Positions 1 to 11,036 of a DNA stretch of 64,000 nucleotides are shown one piece after another; within the stretch, counting starts at the first letter, position 1; every line of letters starts with the position of its first letter. Made by a program: the position numbers and the translations under genes. The stretch lies in NCBI GenBank assembly GCA_028564705.1, contig JAPXFQ010001302.1, positions 744,001-808,000 on the forward strand. The letters are read 5' to 3'. The notes under the pieces were generated by a model. That model made no database searches, was not told the DNA's origin, and saw nothing but the letters and a program-made list of their open reading frames with translations. The DNA is from Apricaphanius iberus (lineage: Eukaryota; Chordata; Actinopteri; Cyprinodontiformes; Aphaniidae).

Positions 1-381
1 TTTAGTTTCAAATTAAATGGCAGGAAAATATGACTGAGAAGTTCAGGAAAGTAATTTAGGGAGTGATCATTATATGAATTTATGGAAATAAAGAATTAAA
101 TATGGGGAAAAGAACGTTTTTTAAAAAAAAGCTAATTGGGATAAATCTAGGTATATTTGCGAAAAAGAACAAAGATAAATATGGAGGAAGATATATAAAA
201 TAGTGGAAAAAACTTTTAGGAAAGTGATACTTGAAGCAGCAGAAATAACTCTTCATAAAAGTAAAGGAAACTTGAAAAAGAAAAATTTCCCGTGGTGGAA
301 TGAGCAATGTGAAAAAGCTATTAAGGAGAGAAATAAAAGTCTGAATGAAAGGAAAACACACATGATTTTGCTAAATTAATA
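1..381 (+). mobile_element. I/Nimb-like LINE, 5' part of split copy
   Basis: A decayed non-LTR retrotransposon ORF2 reads on the plus strand. The clearest part, about 255-381, encodes a PWWNEQCEKAIKERNK motif typical of the endonuclease-RT linker of I/Nimb/jockey-group LINEs. The frame ends around ...THDFAKLI at 381 and resumes at 7456 with LQAESRKAIK, so this is the upstream half of one element split by a 7-kb insertion stack. It is AT-rich and carries stops and frameshifts, so it is inactive. The clade (Nimb versus another I-group clade) is my inference. Confidence 0.6.
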
Positions 382-1869
382 ATTCAATTCACTTTTATTT
401 ATATAGTGCCAATTCACAACAGATGTCATCTCAAAGCACTTTACAACAAAAGTCATTTCAATACAGATATACAAACATTTCAATCAGTTAAAAGTTTTCT
501 GTGTGAGGAATCCCAGCAGATTGCGATGAGTCATCGACGTGAGGTTGTGCCCGGATCATGCAGACTCCAACCACAGCTGTTTCATCAGCAATCCCTCACA
601 CTGAGCAAGCATGTAGCGACAGTGGAGAGGAAAAACTCCCATTTAACAGAAAGAAACCTCTGGCAGAATCTGGCTCAGGACAAGCGGTCATCTGCCACGT
701 CCATCTGGGGGTCTGAGAAGACAGAGAAGAGACAGCATGAAGGATTTCATTTTGATGACTTTCTGATAGGAATTACAGTAGTCCAGCCTTGAAGTAACAC
801 ATGCATGGACTAGTTTCTCAGCATCAGTCCTGGACAAGATGTTTCTAATTTTAGCAATATTCCGGAGGTGAAACAAACAAATCTAAGAAACCTGTTTAAT
901 ATGGGATTTAAATGTCATGCCTTGGTCAAAAATTACACCGAGATTCTTTACATTATTACAAGAGTGCAAATTAATGCCATTCAGATGAAGTGGTTGATAT
1001 AGTAGTTTCCTTTTTAAAGGTTCTGGTCCAAAGACAACAACTTCTGTCTTTTCTGAATTTAAAAGTTTTTTAAAGAAAAGAAATTCAGAGTCATCGAGGG
1101 TTTTTATGTCTTTGAGACATGATTGTAATCTACCTAACTGATTGGGTTCATCAGGATACATATAATTGTGTATCATCAAACCTGACTGAAATTGTTTGCT
1201 GGACACCACCCAGACAAGCATCGATGAAATGACAGCATGCGGCTAAACATGTCGTCACTGGTCCGATTGGGCAGGGGATCAGAACAGATTACACAGTCCG
1301 GCATCTTTTTAGCAAACGTACATACCGAAGTAACACTAATTTTAGTGACCTCTGATTGCCATAACCGGGTGTCATTACCTCCAATCTTACTGTATTTACG
1401 CTTATCCTTAGCCAGCAGTTTCAGGTGGGATTTTATGTTGCCTGTTCTGGACCCTGTAAAACATTTGACCATGGTTGATGGTGTCTCTAATGCCACGTTT
1501 TGGACTATGGAACTGCCAATTACCAGAGTGGGTACGTCACTGAGTGGGGAAAATCTGTTAGAAACTCAGACAGGTTGGTGGTGCCCTTTGAGCTGGGAAC
1601 TTTACTTTCTACATACCATCACCTAGTCGGCCTGAGATCCCAGCTGCGTGGGTTCTGTTGGAGGACTGCTAGGTGATTCTATTTTTGTTGGCTCCGCGCT
1701 GGCTAACGGGCCTCGACTATTTACTGGATTTTCAACAGCGCGGAGCCAGGCCTCTAATTCTGAAACACTCGCCTCCAAAGCTACGAAAACGCTACATTTA
1801 TTACACTTTAGTAACTAAACAACTGACACAGAAAACAAGAGAGAGGAGCCATAGTTGCTATGAAGATAA
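382..1869 (-). mobile_element. L2/CR1-group LINE, 3' part (antisense, internally deleted)
   Basis: Read on the minus strand, this is a LINE with an ORF1 SGNH/esterase-like domain at about 1630-1220 (VIGSSIV and GGNDTRL motifs). It is joined by an internal deletion to the RT C-terminal part at 1221-688, which includes LNSEKTEVVVFGP, NLGVIFDQ and FHLRNIAKIRN. The 3' tail at 382-500 is the common fish repeat end (TTTATTTATATAGTGCCAAT on the plus strand). The 5' half continues at 6414-6583 and 7382-7455 beyond two later insertions. Related 3' ends occur at 30461-31130 and 42568-42745. Confidence 0.65.
1859..1869. repeat. Target-site duplication, left copy (L1-Tx1)
   Basis: TATGAAGATAA occurs here and again at 6403-6413, flanking the antisense Tx1 L1 copy. 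It lies directly beside the poly-T (antisense poly-A) run, as expected for target-primed insertion. Confidence 0.8.
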
Positions 1870-2479
1870 ACTTTTTTTTTTTTTTTTTACGTGTCCTGTC
1901 TAGCAGTATGCTACTCAGAATTGGTGTCTGAGTACCAAGTACAAGCCCAACAGTTTTACTTTCCCAAGCAGAGTATTACAGCTTCGCTGTAGTACGCCAC
2001 TTGATGTATATGTATGAAAATCTTTATTAGTGATTACTGTGGGTTCAATTTCCTGACGTCATGGACATTAAACTGAGACAAGAAGGAAGAAAGGAAGAAG
2101 GTGAAGAAAAGAAACCGGACCAGCAGAGGTGCGAACCGACGACACAAGACAGGGAGGTAAACAAAGAACACAAGAAAACATCCCAGTCCTCCACCTCTGC
2201 CGGACGGCTGAGAAACAGTAATACAAAAAAAAAACGACAAACTGTACAGAACCAAACCAATAGTTCGGATCTAGTAGAATAAACTAAGAATTACACATTC
2301 ACTACACACAAGCATTGATTAATGAACATAATATAAATGTTTCTGGTAAGCTCCTGTGAACAACTAACTAATGATGATAAACTCAGCTTAAGATATGTAC
2401 GTCCTCACCTATGTCCCCACACCCATGTGTGTGCGAGCATGCAGGTCGGAATAAGGTTTCCCCACGCAAGTGATTGATA

Positions 2480-5420
2480 GCTGGTGTAAGGAACCGTCAA
2501 TCCGTCCTACAGGAATCGGCACAGACATGGAGGAGGCAAGAGATGTATGCATCCAGGGTCCCATAGAGTACAGAGGCCACAGGCGGATCAGCGCAAGGTC
2601 GATCACCCACCAAGAGGGGAACAGATGGAAGCCCCAGGGGAACACCCACCAGCCGCAATGCTGGGGCCCGAGAGATCGCAGTGACGAGCCCACGGGCTCC
2701 GCCGGTAACCGGCTACGCCAGGGCGGGCCCGGATCAGGAACCGGAGGCCACGGGGACCAGGGGCACCCCGCCCTCCAGCGGGGCCCCAATCAGGTACCAG
2801 CCGACAAGGGCCCCCCGCCGCCGCAGCAGGCAAGGAGGATCCGCAGCCAACCGACGGACAACACACGCCGCCGCCACCCCGGACCAATACCCACCGCCAA
2901 CAACCCGGCCCGCCTCCACACACCCACACGCCAGGGAGCCACAGCAAGAGCCACAGCGGATGTACGCCCTCCCCAGGCGTCGCCCAGCCGGCACCTGGAC
3001 ATCCAGATCTTCCAGCTCCCGGGTCCAGATCCCGCCCCACGTAGGGCGCCAAGATCAGGGGCCCAGCCAATGCCGGACAGCCCCACCAGGTGAACAGACC
3101 AGCCAGCAGAAGTCCTGGAACCGGCAGGAGGACTGGGCGCCAGGCACGGTCCCCACCAATCCACCGGACGGCACCAACCTATTCTACAACCCCGGCACCC
3201 CCATAAGAGGTGCCCCAGTCAATCCAAGGAGGACGTCGGCCCAAAACAGCGGCCGCCCGACACACCGGACCACCCAGGACCCGCCCGACATGCACCAGGA
3301 CCGAGCCGGGCCGCAACCGGGACCCCCGGCCCAAGGCATCGAGAGCCATCATCAACCAGCGGGCAGGAGCAACCATCACCAACGGGGAGTGACGGGGAGG
3401 GAAGAAGATGCCTCAGGCCAGAGAGCAGCCAAACACCCAACCTGACAGGTAGACATAGACAGACAGAGACACTCATACGTACCCTCCCTCTCATGCGTAC
3501 ACATTCTTACAAATACAGGACATACGAAAAAAGGACGCTATACACTCATTCATCCCCCCCATACGTACACTATACTCCATACTCCCAGGCCCAGGGACAG
3601 ACGCCCCAATAGAGAACCCTGCCCCTGCACCCAGGAGACAGACCCCTTTGCCCACCAGGACGGGGACAAGCAGACCGCCAAGGCCCCCACATCGGCAAGA
3701 GCAGTCCACCAGCCCAGGACCCCGACCAGACGGCGTGATGTTCTATCCAGGCTCCGACCCCTGATGGTCCAACGAACAGGGGTGTGGAAAGACCCCCCAG
3801 CCTCTCTCCCCCAGCTCAATGTGGTGTTGTTGCGTGTTGTTCTAATGTGCACTTAAAACAGAGGGGGGGGACATGGGAATACTGCCGGGTACCCCCATTT
3901 CCCCCCCCGGGCCCTCAGTGTCTAGGTGCGTTTAACCAGTGGGTGCCGGCACCACAGGCGAGGCCCCCACAACGGGCCCCTATAGGGGGCCCCCCATGAG
4001 GGGTCCCGCCCCCAGCGCCAATGCGCCACACCGCCAGGTCCCTACATGTGCGTTCCATGTAAATTTTGCAAGTGTAAGTGTCTAAGTTGCTCAATAAAAT
4101 CGGGACCCAGGCCGCCAACGGGTAGCGAAGACGGAAGCTATATCCCGCACCCCAGTGACGTGCCCACGTCCCAAGGCCTTGTGAATGGTAGAATGAAGGA
4201 GCAGGTGGACAGAGGCATGGGGATGGGGAGAAAATAACTGGGGTGACCATTGCCAACCCCAGGGAGCCAGCTCCCCTGCTGACTCCAATAGGCACCCCCG
4301 TTCGGCCGATCCACCAGGGGTGAGAGGCCCCAGCACGTCCAGTCGGGGCCCACGGCAGTGGTACCCCCGAGCCCCATGGGGGCCCCGGCAATCCACCAGC
4401 CCCCATGCCAGGGGCATACCTAAATCCTTCCCAACATTCACACTGCTAACAAAACACATGTCACTAGACACCCAGGTTGAGTTTAGCCCCCCCTCACCCT
4501 CAACGCCCTCCCCCCTCCCGTCCCAAGCGCACCCCGTTAAAAAGAGCGCCTGTGCTAGATGGTAAAAAGCCTCCCCGCCAATAAGAGATGCCCCAGGCAC
4601 CGCCAGCGTCCGAGGGCACCTGCGCCGAGGCCGGAACCCGGCGCACCACCGACTCGGGTACCCCGGACATGCCGCGCCGGGCCCGTGAGCAGACCGAAGT
4701 CCCGGGCGGCCAATCCCCAGGCCTACATCCTCCAGCCTTGCTACTACCGCCCGATGGCCGGGTGGCAACAGAACCCAGCACCTCCACCCACCAGCCCACA
4801 CCCCACCAACCGGTCAGTCACCGTGGAGGCCGACCAACACCGGCCAGAGGCCCCCACCTCAGCACCCCCGCGAGGGCTAAGACCAAGACCCAGGAGCCAT
4901 GTCCAGTGTCAATATAGCCGATCGGGCCCGGAGATGCCGGCCACCCGCCGCGCACTCTCGCCGACGCCCAGACGCGGCAAGCGGCCACCGGGGAGCAAGT
5001 GACAAGAACCAGCCCGGGGAGATGGAAAGGGCAGCAGCGCCCGCCAACCATCGGCCGACTACAGCCCCCCTCCAGCCGGCACCGACGGCAGCGGCCCCCC
5101 CGGCCAAGCCCCAGCCAGGGCCCCAGCCGGGGGGCACGCCGCCCCAGAACCCCGAGCCCCAGGCCCAGCCCAGACCCCCCCAGAGCAGCACAGCACCAGG
5201 CCAGTAACCCGTGTCCGCCAGCACGACCCCTCTAAGGCGCCGCATGCAGCCACTAGGAGTCACCACACAAAGCCCCCAAAGTCCCACCCCAGGCGAGGGT
5301 CACGGCACCTACCGCCGAACCGCAAGCGGACCCACCCCCAAGGACCTCCCCGCAGTCACCACCAACCCTTAGCTCCACATCGGCAACCGTGTCCCACAGA
5401 ACGGAATCAAGGGCCCGACC
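2480..5420 (-). other. Long C-rich/G-rich 3'UTR of the Tx1 L1
   Basis: About 2.9 kb of strongly strand-asymmetric sequence: C and A on plus, G and T in the sense of the L1. It lies between the ORF2 stop and the conserved 3' terminal UTR block. Long open frames occur in several frames on both strands but show no domain and are rich in Pro, Arg, Gly and Gln, as composition alone predicts. Many runs of three or more G on the minus strand could form G-quadruplexes. I see no gene here. Confidence 0.6.
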
Positions 5421-5423
5421 CCA

Positions 5424-6344
5424 CTAGGTGATGGAACTGATCAAGGGTGACCAGAAAGATTGATCAGATGTGGAGGAAGATGCCGTTTCTAAACCAATGT
5501 AATCCAGAAGGAGATCTCTATATTGATTAATATTCAGAGTATTTTTATTTTTCCAGTTCAAGAGGATATTTTTCTTAGCGATGCATAAGGCGATGTAAAA
5601 TAATTGCATAGACTTTGTATCCATGGTAACTTCATCTACATTTACCAGCAAGCAAACTGTGGGAGCAGGTGTGATATTACATTTCAGACACTTTGATAGA
5701 TCTTCACATATCTGGTACCAATATTTCTTAACAGGTGGGCAGAACCAGAGAGCATGAATATAATTGTCTGGTAGATTGCTTGTACATTGTAAACAGGTAT
5801 CAGACGGCGTATAACCCATCTTGAACATCCGTTGCCCTGTATAATGCACTCTATGAAGGATTTTATATTGTATTAATCGTAGATTAGGATTTTTAAGAAA
5901 TTTAAAGGTTCTTAATGAAATTTGAGACCAGAGGTTTTGGTCTATTGAGATGGACAAGTCCATCTCCCATTTTGAAATAGGAAGGGCTATTGATTCATCT
6001 ATTCTATTTAATGTTTTGTATATTTTAGATAGCAGTTTGGGAGGGTTAAGATTAAGGAAGTCTAAAACTTTTCCTGGAATTTGTAAATCAACTGTATTGA
6101 GCCTAAATTTATTTTTTATAATTGATTTAATTTGTTGGTATTCTAAGAATTTATTCTTGTTAATTCCGAATTGTGTAACCAATGTATTAAATTGGATAAA
6201 GTCTGTTCCATCAAATATATGCTCCAGGTATTCAATTCCTTTACAACTCCAGCCTGGAAAGTTGATCATGCATTTTTTTTGTAAGATATCCGGGTTATTC
6301 CAGATGGGTGTACGCCTGCATGGGACTAGTGAGGTCTTTGTCAT
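5424..6344 (-). pseudogene. Tx1 L1 ORF2, C-terminal 306 residues
   Basis: An uninterrupted minus-strand frame encodes the region downstream of the RT domain of a Tx1-group LINE. This region usually ends with a zinc-knuckle-like Cys/His motif and an alpha-helical tail; here CLQC...HALWFC is visible around residues 180-200. The apparent Met start is only the first Met after the 5' truncation. Without endonuclease and RT it cannot move itself. The open frame suggests a fairly young insertion relative to the elements around it. Confidence 0.7.
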
Positions 6345-6364
6345 TTTAAGAATCTTATTCTTAA

Positions 6365-6421
6365 AATTAGCTTATCTTATTAGCTTATCTGTTAGCTTAT
6401 CTTATGAAGATAAGCTAACAG
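6365..6421. repeat. L1 5'-junction filler and 15-bp inverted repeat
   Basis: TTAGCTTATCT is repeated three times (6367, 6380 and 6392). The 15-mer CTGTTAGCTTATCTT at 6389-6403 is the exact reverse complement of 6407-6421, with a 3-base loop. The filler therefore matches the target DNA just beyond the insertion in inverted orientation. Confidence 0.75.
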
Positions 6422-6583
6422 GCTAGCGAGATCTTAGCACAACGAGAACAACGGTGTGAAACACAAAGGGTTCCCAAAACGTAAAGTAAACTAACTGGAA
6501 ATGTAGTAGTGTGCTTGTGTGTTAAAATAACTTATCTGCGAAACTGAGCACCAAACACCAAGCAGCTCCAAGGAGCTCAGATG
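6414..6583 (-). mobile_element. L2-like LINE, 5' region fragment (continuation)
   Basis: This is the continuation of the antisense L2-like element after the Tx1 insertion. Removing 1870-6413 joins the flank without a gap. It ends at an 8-bp sequence CTCAGATG beside a hAT-like MITE and resumes at 7382. Confidence 0.5.
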
Positions 6584-7381
6584 TAGTGATGTGCGAGTCA
6601 TGAACGAATCGTTCAAAACTCGAAAATCACTTTACTGACTCATGAATCATGCTTCACTACCACAAGTGACTCATTTACTGACTCATTCCAGTTAATATTT
6701 CAGTAGTAGTTTTTAATTAAATTCTTGGGAGAAAAAAACAGCCAATTAAAAAAAAAACATTTCTGCTCTGGGATGGAAGGAAAAACCCTGAGTACAAAGC
6801 TCACATCACGAGAATAGCTCATTAGTTCACACCAGCATTGCTCTGCTAACATGCCAACAACACATTGAGATACTCACCCCTTCCTTTCCGAGAGCTAACC
6901 GGAGCTAGCTTGCAATGTCCAGTGTGGAGTCGTAGCATGAATTAATCTCTCTATCCCACTGGGCACACAGCTCAAACGAGTTGAACGACTCACTGACTCA
7001 GCCCTCCTCCCGGCTCACAGCTCACGAGCTGAACGAAACGAAACAACTCACGCCCTCCGGCTCACAGCTTTTTCTTCTTCTCCTTCTTTTTGATTGGCGA
7101 CAAACTTTATTTTTTGCAATTATATTTTGGACTTTTATTTTGTTGATGCACTTCATTTCTGTTTGTCAGAAATATCATTAATATTCTATTGAAAGGAAAA
7201 TAAATGTTCCCTTTAGAAATCTTTTTTTTTTTCTCTTTTTTTGCTCTATAAGATAATTGTTTTCTTTTTCATTCACTCATCTTAGTAGCAAGATTTACAT
7301 AAAACTTTATGTAAGACTATATTTTAGTGAGTGACTCATTCAGACTTGATTAAGTAAAAAGATTCAAATTTACCATCACTA
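6584..7381. mobile_element. Non-autonomous hAT-like MITE
   Basis: A 798-bp AT-rich element with short terminal inverted repeats TAGTGATG / CATCACTA. The flanking 8-mers are CTCAGATG and CTCAGCAA (partial match), as expected for a diverged hAT target duplication. The next base run suits the L2 5' region interrupted at 6583. The open frame at 6981-7181 inside it shows no domain. Confidence 0.55.
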
Positions 7382-7455
7382 CTCAGCAATGACAACAGGA
7401 AGTGACGCAGCAAATGTCGCAATACTCACAATGTCCACCAGACCAACACCAAACT
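7382..7455 (-). mobile_element. L2-like LINE, 5' end fragment
   Basis: The last 74 bp of the antisense L2-like element lie between the hAT MITE and the point where the Nimb-like LINE reading frame resumes at 7456. Confidence 0.4.
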
Positions 7456-8640
7456 GTTGCAGGCTGAGTCAAGGAAAGCTATTAAAAGGGAAAAAAGAGA
7501 AAATTTGAGGGTTTTTTGTGATAAACTTGGGAGAACAACATCAGTAAGTGAGGTATGGGGAATGATAAGGAAAATAAAAGGAATTTATGGAGAGTGGAAA
7601 TACCCAGTGATTAAAATAGGAGAAGAAGTAGCCATTAAAAATGAAGATAAAGAAGAAATGTTAAACATTTACAAAAATTAATAGTAATGATAATTTGTCA
7701 GAAGATAGGTAGAGAATAAGAGAGGGAACTCAAAAGAAAAATTAGATAGGAGGTAATGACAGAAAAAGAATGTCAATAATGGATTTACCATTTACATTAT
7801 TTTAATTGGAGCGAGCAATGGGGGAAACTAAAATAACGTCTCCTGGTAAAGATAATATTAGTTATTAGATGAAGGAAAATGTATTAGAATTACATATAAG
7901 TATGGAAAGAAGAAAAGTTACCAAAGATTTGGAAAGAGGCAATATTACCTATATAAAACTAGGAAAAGAGCCCAGGAAGCTACAGACCAATTGCATTGAC
8001 ATCTCATATAGGGAAATTAATAGACGGAATGATTACAGAAAGATTCAATTATTATCTTCAAAGTAAGAAATTAATAATAAAATATAAAAGTGGATTTTGG
8101 AAAGGAAGGGGAACAATGGATGCAATAGTAAGTTTGGAAAATGAAATTAGGTTAACACAAAATAATAAAGAAAGTTTAGTAATAGTTTATTTTGATATTG
8201 AAAAAGCATATAACATGGTGTGGAAAGGATTAATGATTAAATAAAAAAGGTTAGGAATTGAAGGTAGATTATATGAATGGATAAAGGATTTTTTTTGTTT
8301 AATAGATGCACTCAAGTAAAAATGGGAAATAAAATGTCAAAGAAATTTATAGTTGATAATGGAACGGCGCAAGTGTAATTAGTCCAGTTCTTTTATAATA
8401 TAATCATAAGATATGATATTGGGAAAGCATTGTTTGCAGATGATGGAATAATATGGAAAAGAGGAAGAAACATTTAATATTTACAGAAAAAGATACAAAA
8501 AGCAATAATAACAGTAGAAAATTGGTCATATGATTGGGGCTTTACATTTTCAGTGGGAAAAAAAGGTATGGTATTTACAAGAAAAAGGAATGTAATGTTG
8601 TGGAAATTACCAAGAATGTAGTTATCTGGCTATTAAAAGT
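7456..8640 (+). mobile_element. I/Nimb-like LINE, RT part of split copy
   Basis: The plus-strand ORF2 frame resumes with LQAESRKAIKREKREN and CDKLGRTTSVSEVWGM, the linker before RT. RT motifs follow: PGKDNI near 7850, YRPIALTSHIGKLI near 7985, FDIEKAYNMVWKGL near 8190 and an FADDGI catalytic box near 8437. At least four stops or frameshifts interrupt the frame. The RNase H region is not recognisable after 8600. Confidence 0.6.
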
Positions 8641-9418
8641 TAAAGGGCTGCTCAGAAATGGTCAATAAGATTAATAATTTATGGAAAATTATTATTATTT
8701 GGGGAACCACCTTTATCAGGAACTATTTTGATAGCCAAAGGTCTATATCAGTCTCATGATCTGAAGGAATGAATTCTTTACTGTTTATTGACCATAAACT
8801 TTGATATATGTGTGTGTTGAATCAAGAACGACAAAAGTTACTTTCAAGTAATACAAGATTTATTTATAAAAAGAAAAAGAAGAAAAACATTTTGATCACG
8901 CAGATAGAAAGGAAAACACTACTGATTTAAAATATATGAATAGCTAAAAATAAAAGAAGACAAAAAGATGGATTATGTAATAAGATGAGGTACCATGAAT
9001 TCTGATATGATTCTGGAGGGATCATGGTCCTTTATGAACCAAGGCTTTATCTGCAGATGCTGGAATAAAGCTGAATTAGTTTCACTAATTATAATTAGTT
9101 TAACTAGTTTAGCACCAGTGGTTTACCTTTAAACCAATAAGCAATGTAAGAAAACAAAACATTATTTCGATTAAGACATGTTATCTTTAAAAATTATCTG
9201 GATAAGAGTAATTAACCTTTGGAGAATTAATTAATTTATGGCTTTACCACGACAGTAAAACAATCTAATTCCTATATTTTGATCGAATAAGGTGAGTTCA
9301 AAAACGGCTAATGAGATTAGTTTCTGTTCTTAAACAATCTATTTTTAAGCCGAGTTCTGTTTGAACCTTCAAACCTTTAAAACGTTGTTTATGAGGCACC
9401 GGTCCAAACCGACATGTG
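8641..9418. other. AT-rich sequence without recognisable gene
   Basis: About 780 bp with no open frame of note and no terminal repeats I could pair. It may hold the decayed 3' end of the Nimb-like LINE. Confidence 0.4.
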
Positions 9419-9754
9419 GGGTGTTTATCAATGTCAAGGCAACAAACATTTTAGATATAAGCCCGATGGTTAAAATTAGTTGACTTACATTTAAAATAGA
9501 AATTTACCCCCGAAGTAGGTGCTTCAGGCTGCTACCGCGCTGTATTATGGGAAATTTTTGACTGAGAGAAGCCATCAAGGCACGTCTGATGTATCCTTGG
9601 TTAGTTAGCTAAACGGCTAACAAACGGAGGACAGATTCCTCGGTAGCACATGAACATTGGAACACGCCTTGGCGGTCCCTGATGACGTATCTCCTAGGCA
9701 ACCGGGGCAGGACCAAGGCATCAAGGTGAGGTTCCTGGGCATTGAGAAACACCT
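9419..9754. mobile_element. GGGTGTTT-ended MITE, copy 1
   Basis: It begins GGGTGTTTATCAATGTCAAGG and ends GGGCATTGAGAAACACC(T), inverted relatives of each other. Most of the body matches copy 3 at 58352-59004, including TTTACCCCCGAAGTA and GGCAACCGGGGC. It has a large internal deletion relative to copy 3. The full-length L1 at 9760 inserted at its right end. Confidence 0.6.
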
Positions 9755-9759
9755 CATGG
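9747..9759. repeat. Target-site duplication, left copy (L1-A)
   Basis: AAACACCTCATGG here and AAACACCTCAGG at 16935-16946 flank the L1 that runs from about 9760 to its A-rich tail. Confidence 0.75.
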
Positions 9760-10014
9760 GGGAAGGGGGTCGCGGCAAGATGGCGATCTGGTCCGACACG
9801 TTCTTTTGAGCTCCTCACTACTTCAGAGTACCAAACTTTTAAATGGACTTTTAAACCGCACCTATCCATTGCTTGAGAAGTGAGAAACGTTTCTTGTGTG
9901 CTACACTTTAACGGTAGGCTCGCTCAAACTTACTACTTAATAAAAAAAATTAAAAAATACTTTTCATGGAGCTAACACTACATTGCTTGCTAACTCAACT
10001 ACCATTGCATGCTA

Positions 10015-10790
10015 TATGGCTAATAAACGAGACGCAAGAAACCAGAAAAAGGAACATTAATAATGGACGATATTCCCGACCATGCTTACGCTGGATTGTG
10101 CACTCCTTTTCCAATCTCCCCTCTCAAAAGCCCCTATCCCAAAAAACTCTGCTCAGATGTAGAAGAAAGGCCTGTCTCCAACTTGGATATACTAAAGCCA
10201 TTAACAATCTAAATGACCGTTTCTCCAACTTTGAAAAAATGGTATTAAAAAACACTGCCGAGATAGAGAACGTGAAAGAAAACATGAAAAGCTTGGAAAT
10301 GCAAAGCAAAGAAACTGGTGACTCTGTGTTGGCAGTCCAAAACCAACTCGCCGCCATGCAGGAGAAACACGATGAAACAGAAAGGTACAGCAGGAGGTGG
10401 AATCTCTTCTAAATCTAGCTGAGAAACCAAACGAGGATGTAAGAATGGAAGTGCTGGAGATCATCAACCAGATAGTTCCAAATGAAAGAAGCAAGCTTGG
10501 ATTTATGGTGGATACAGTGCACAGGATCGGATGACCACGACATAATTAAAGCATGCGCCCCATCATTATTCAGTTCACAATGCGCACTTTCAGATTCAAG
10601 GTTTGGAGGGCATCACTCACGGCAGATTTATGAAGGAAAAAAAGCTTCGGATGGCGGAAGATCTCACCTTTCAGGAAAAGCAAAGCAGAAAGAAGCTTTG
10701 GCCTCTCGTCAAGCAAGCACGCACCGAAGGGAAAAAGACTAAATGGCAGGGTCCTGTTGCCATTATTGATGGTGTGAGATTCACTGCGTG
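10015..10790 (+). pseudogene. L1-A ORF1 (coiled coil plus RNA-binding protein)
   Basis: The frame encodes an N-terminal basic stretch and a coiled coil (about 10200-10380) with repeated NLNDRF, EKMVLKNTAEIENVKENM and QNQLAAMQEKHDE patterns. The hallmark ETERYSRRWNL of L1-type ORF1 follows, then an RRM-like part (VDTVHRIG, IIIQFTMRTFR) and a C-terminal domain (WPLVKQARTEGKK). Such proteins bind LINE RNA as trimers. The frame shifts after SRRWNLF and again near 10530, so no intact protein is made. Confidence 0.65.
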
Positions 10791-11024
10791 AGTCAGGACA
10801 TGATTAATTTAGATGTTCCACTAACTCTTAAACTGTTGCCCATGTTTTATGTGTTGTTGTTTTTTACATGCTTATGTAAACAGGGCTTCATACTCACTTC
10901 TGTAGTTTATACTAAATGGTATAGTTTTGTTTTAAGGTACTCAACTCTTAGCGCTTTAATACTCGTTCAACACTTTTACATAAAGTTTAATCCTCCGATA
11001 AAATCTATCTTTATTTTTTGTAAA

Positions 11025-11036
11025 TGAAAAAATGCT
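11025..11036. repeat. Target-site duplication around nested L1 3'UTR
   Basis: GAAAAAATGCTG occurs here and again at about 11765, on both sides of the inserted L1 3'UTR. Removing the insert restores a continuous endonuclease start (…NADLILLQETHS). Confidence 0.75.

Larger units (their letters stand above)
1870..6402 (-). mobile_element. Tx1-group L1 LINE, 5'-truncated, antisense
   Basis: The element starts on its 3' side with a poly-T run at 1872-1888 followed by a 3'UTR that recurs at 11037-11750 and 63288-63674. An unusually long C-rich stretch (G-rich in the sense orientation) fills 2480-5420. The C-terminal 306 residues of ORF2 are open on the minus strand from 6344 to 5424, including QYKILHRVHYTGQRMFKMG and a late Cys-containing LQCTSNLPDNYIHALWFCPP motif typical of Tx1 ORF2 ends. 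Endonuclease and RT are absent through 5' truncation. TSDs lie at 1859-1869 and 6403-6413. Confidence 0.75.

Noticed and set aside
80..361. Minus-strand frame, Phe/Ser-rich
   Set aside because: It is the antisense shadow of the AT-rich LINE frame on plus.
2034..2282. Mirror-image frames in the L1 3'UTR block
   Set aside because: The same block at 11391-11617 gives similar frames; it is non-coding UTR.
2470..5290. Long Pro/Arg/Gly-rich frames on both strands
   Set aside because: They come from C-rich composition in an L1 3'UTR, overlap each other and have no domain.
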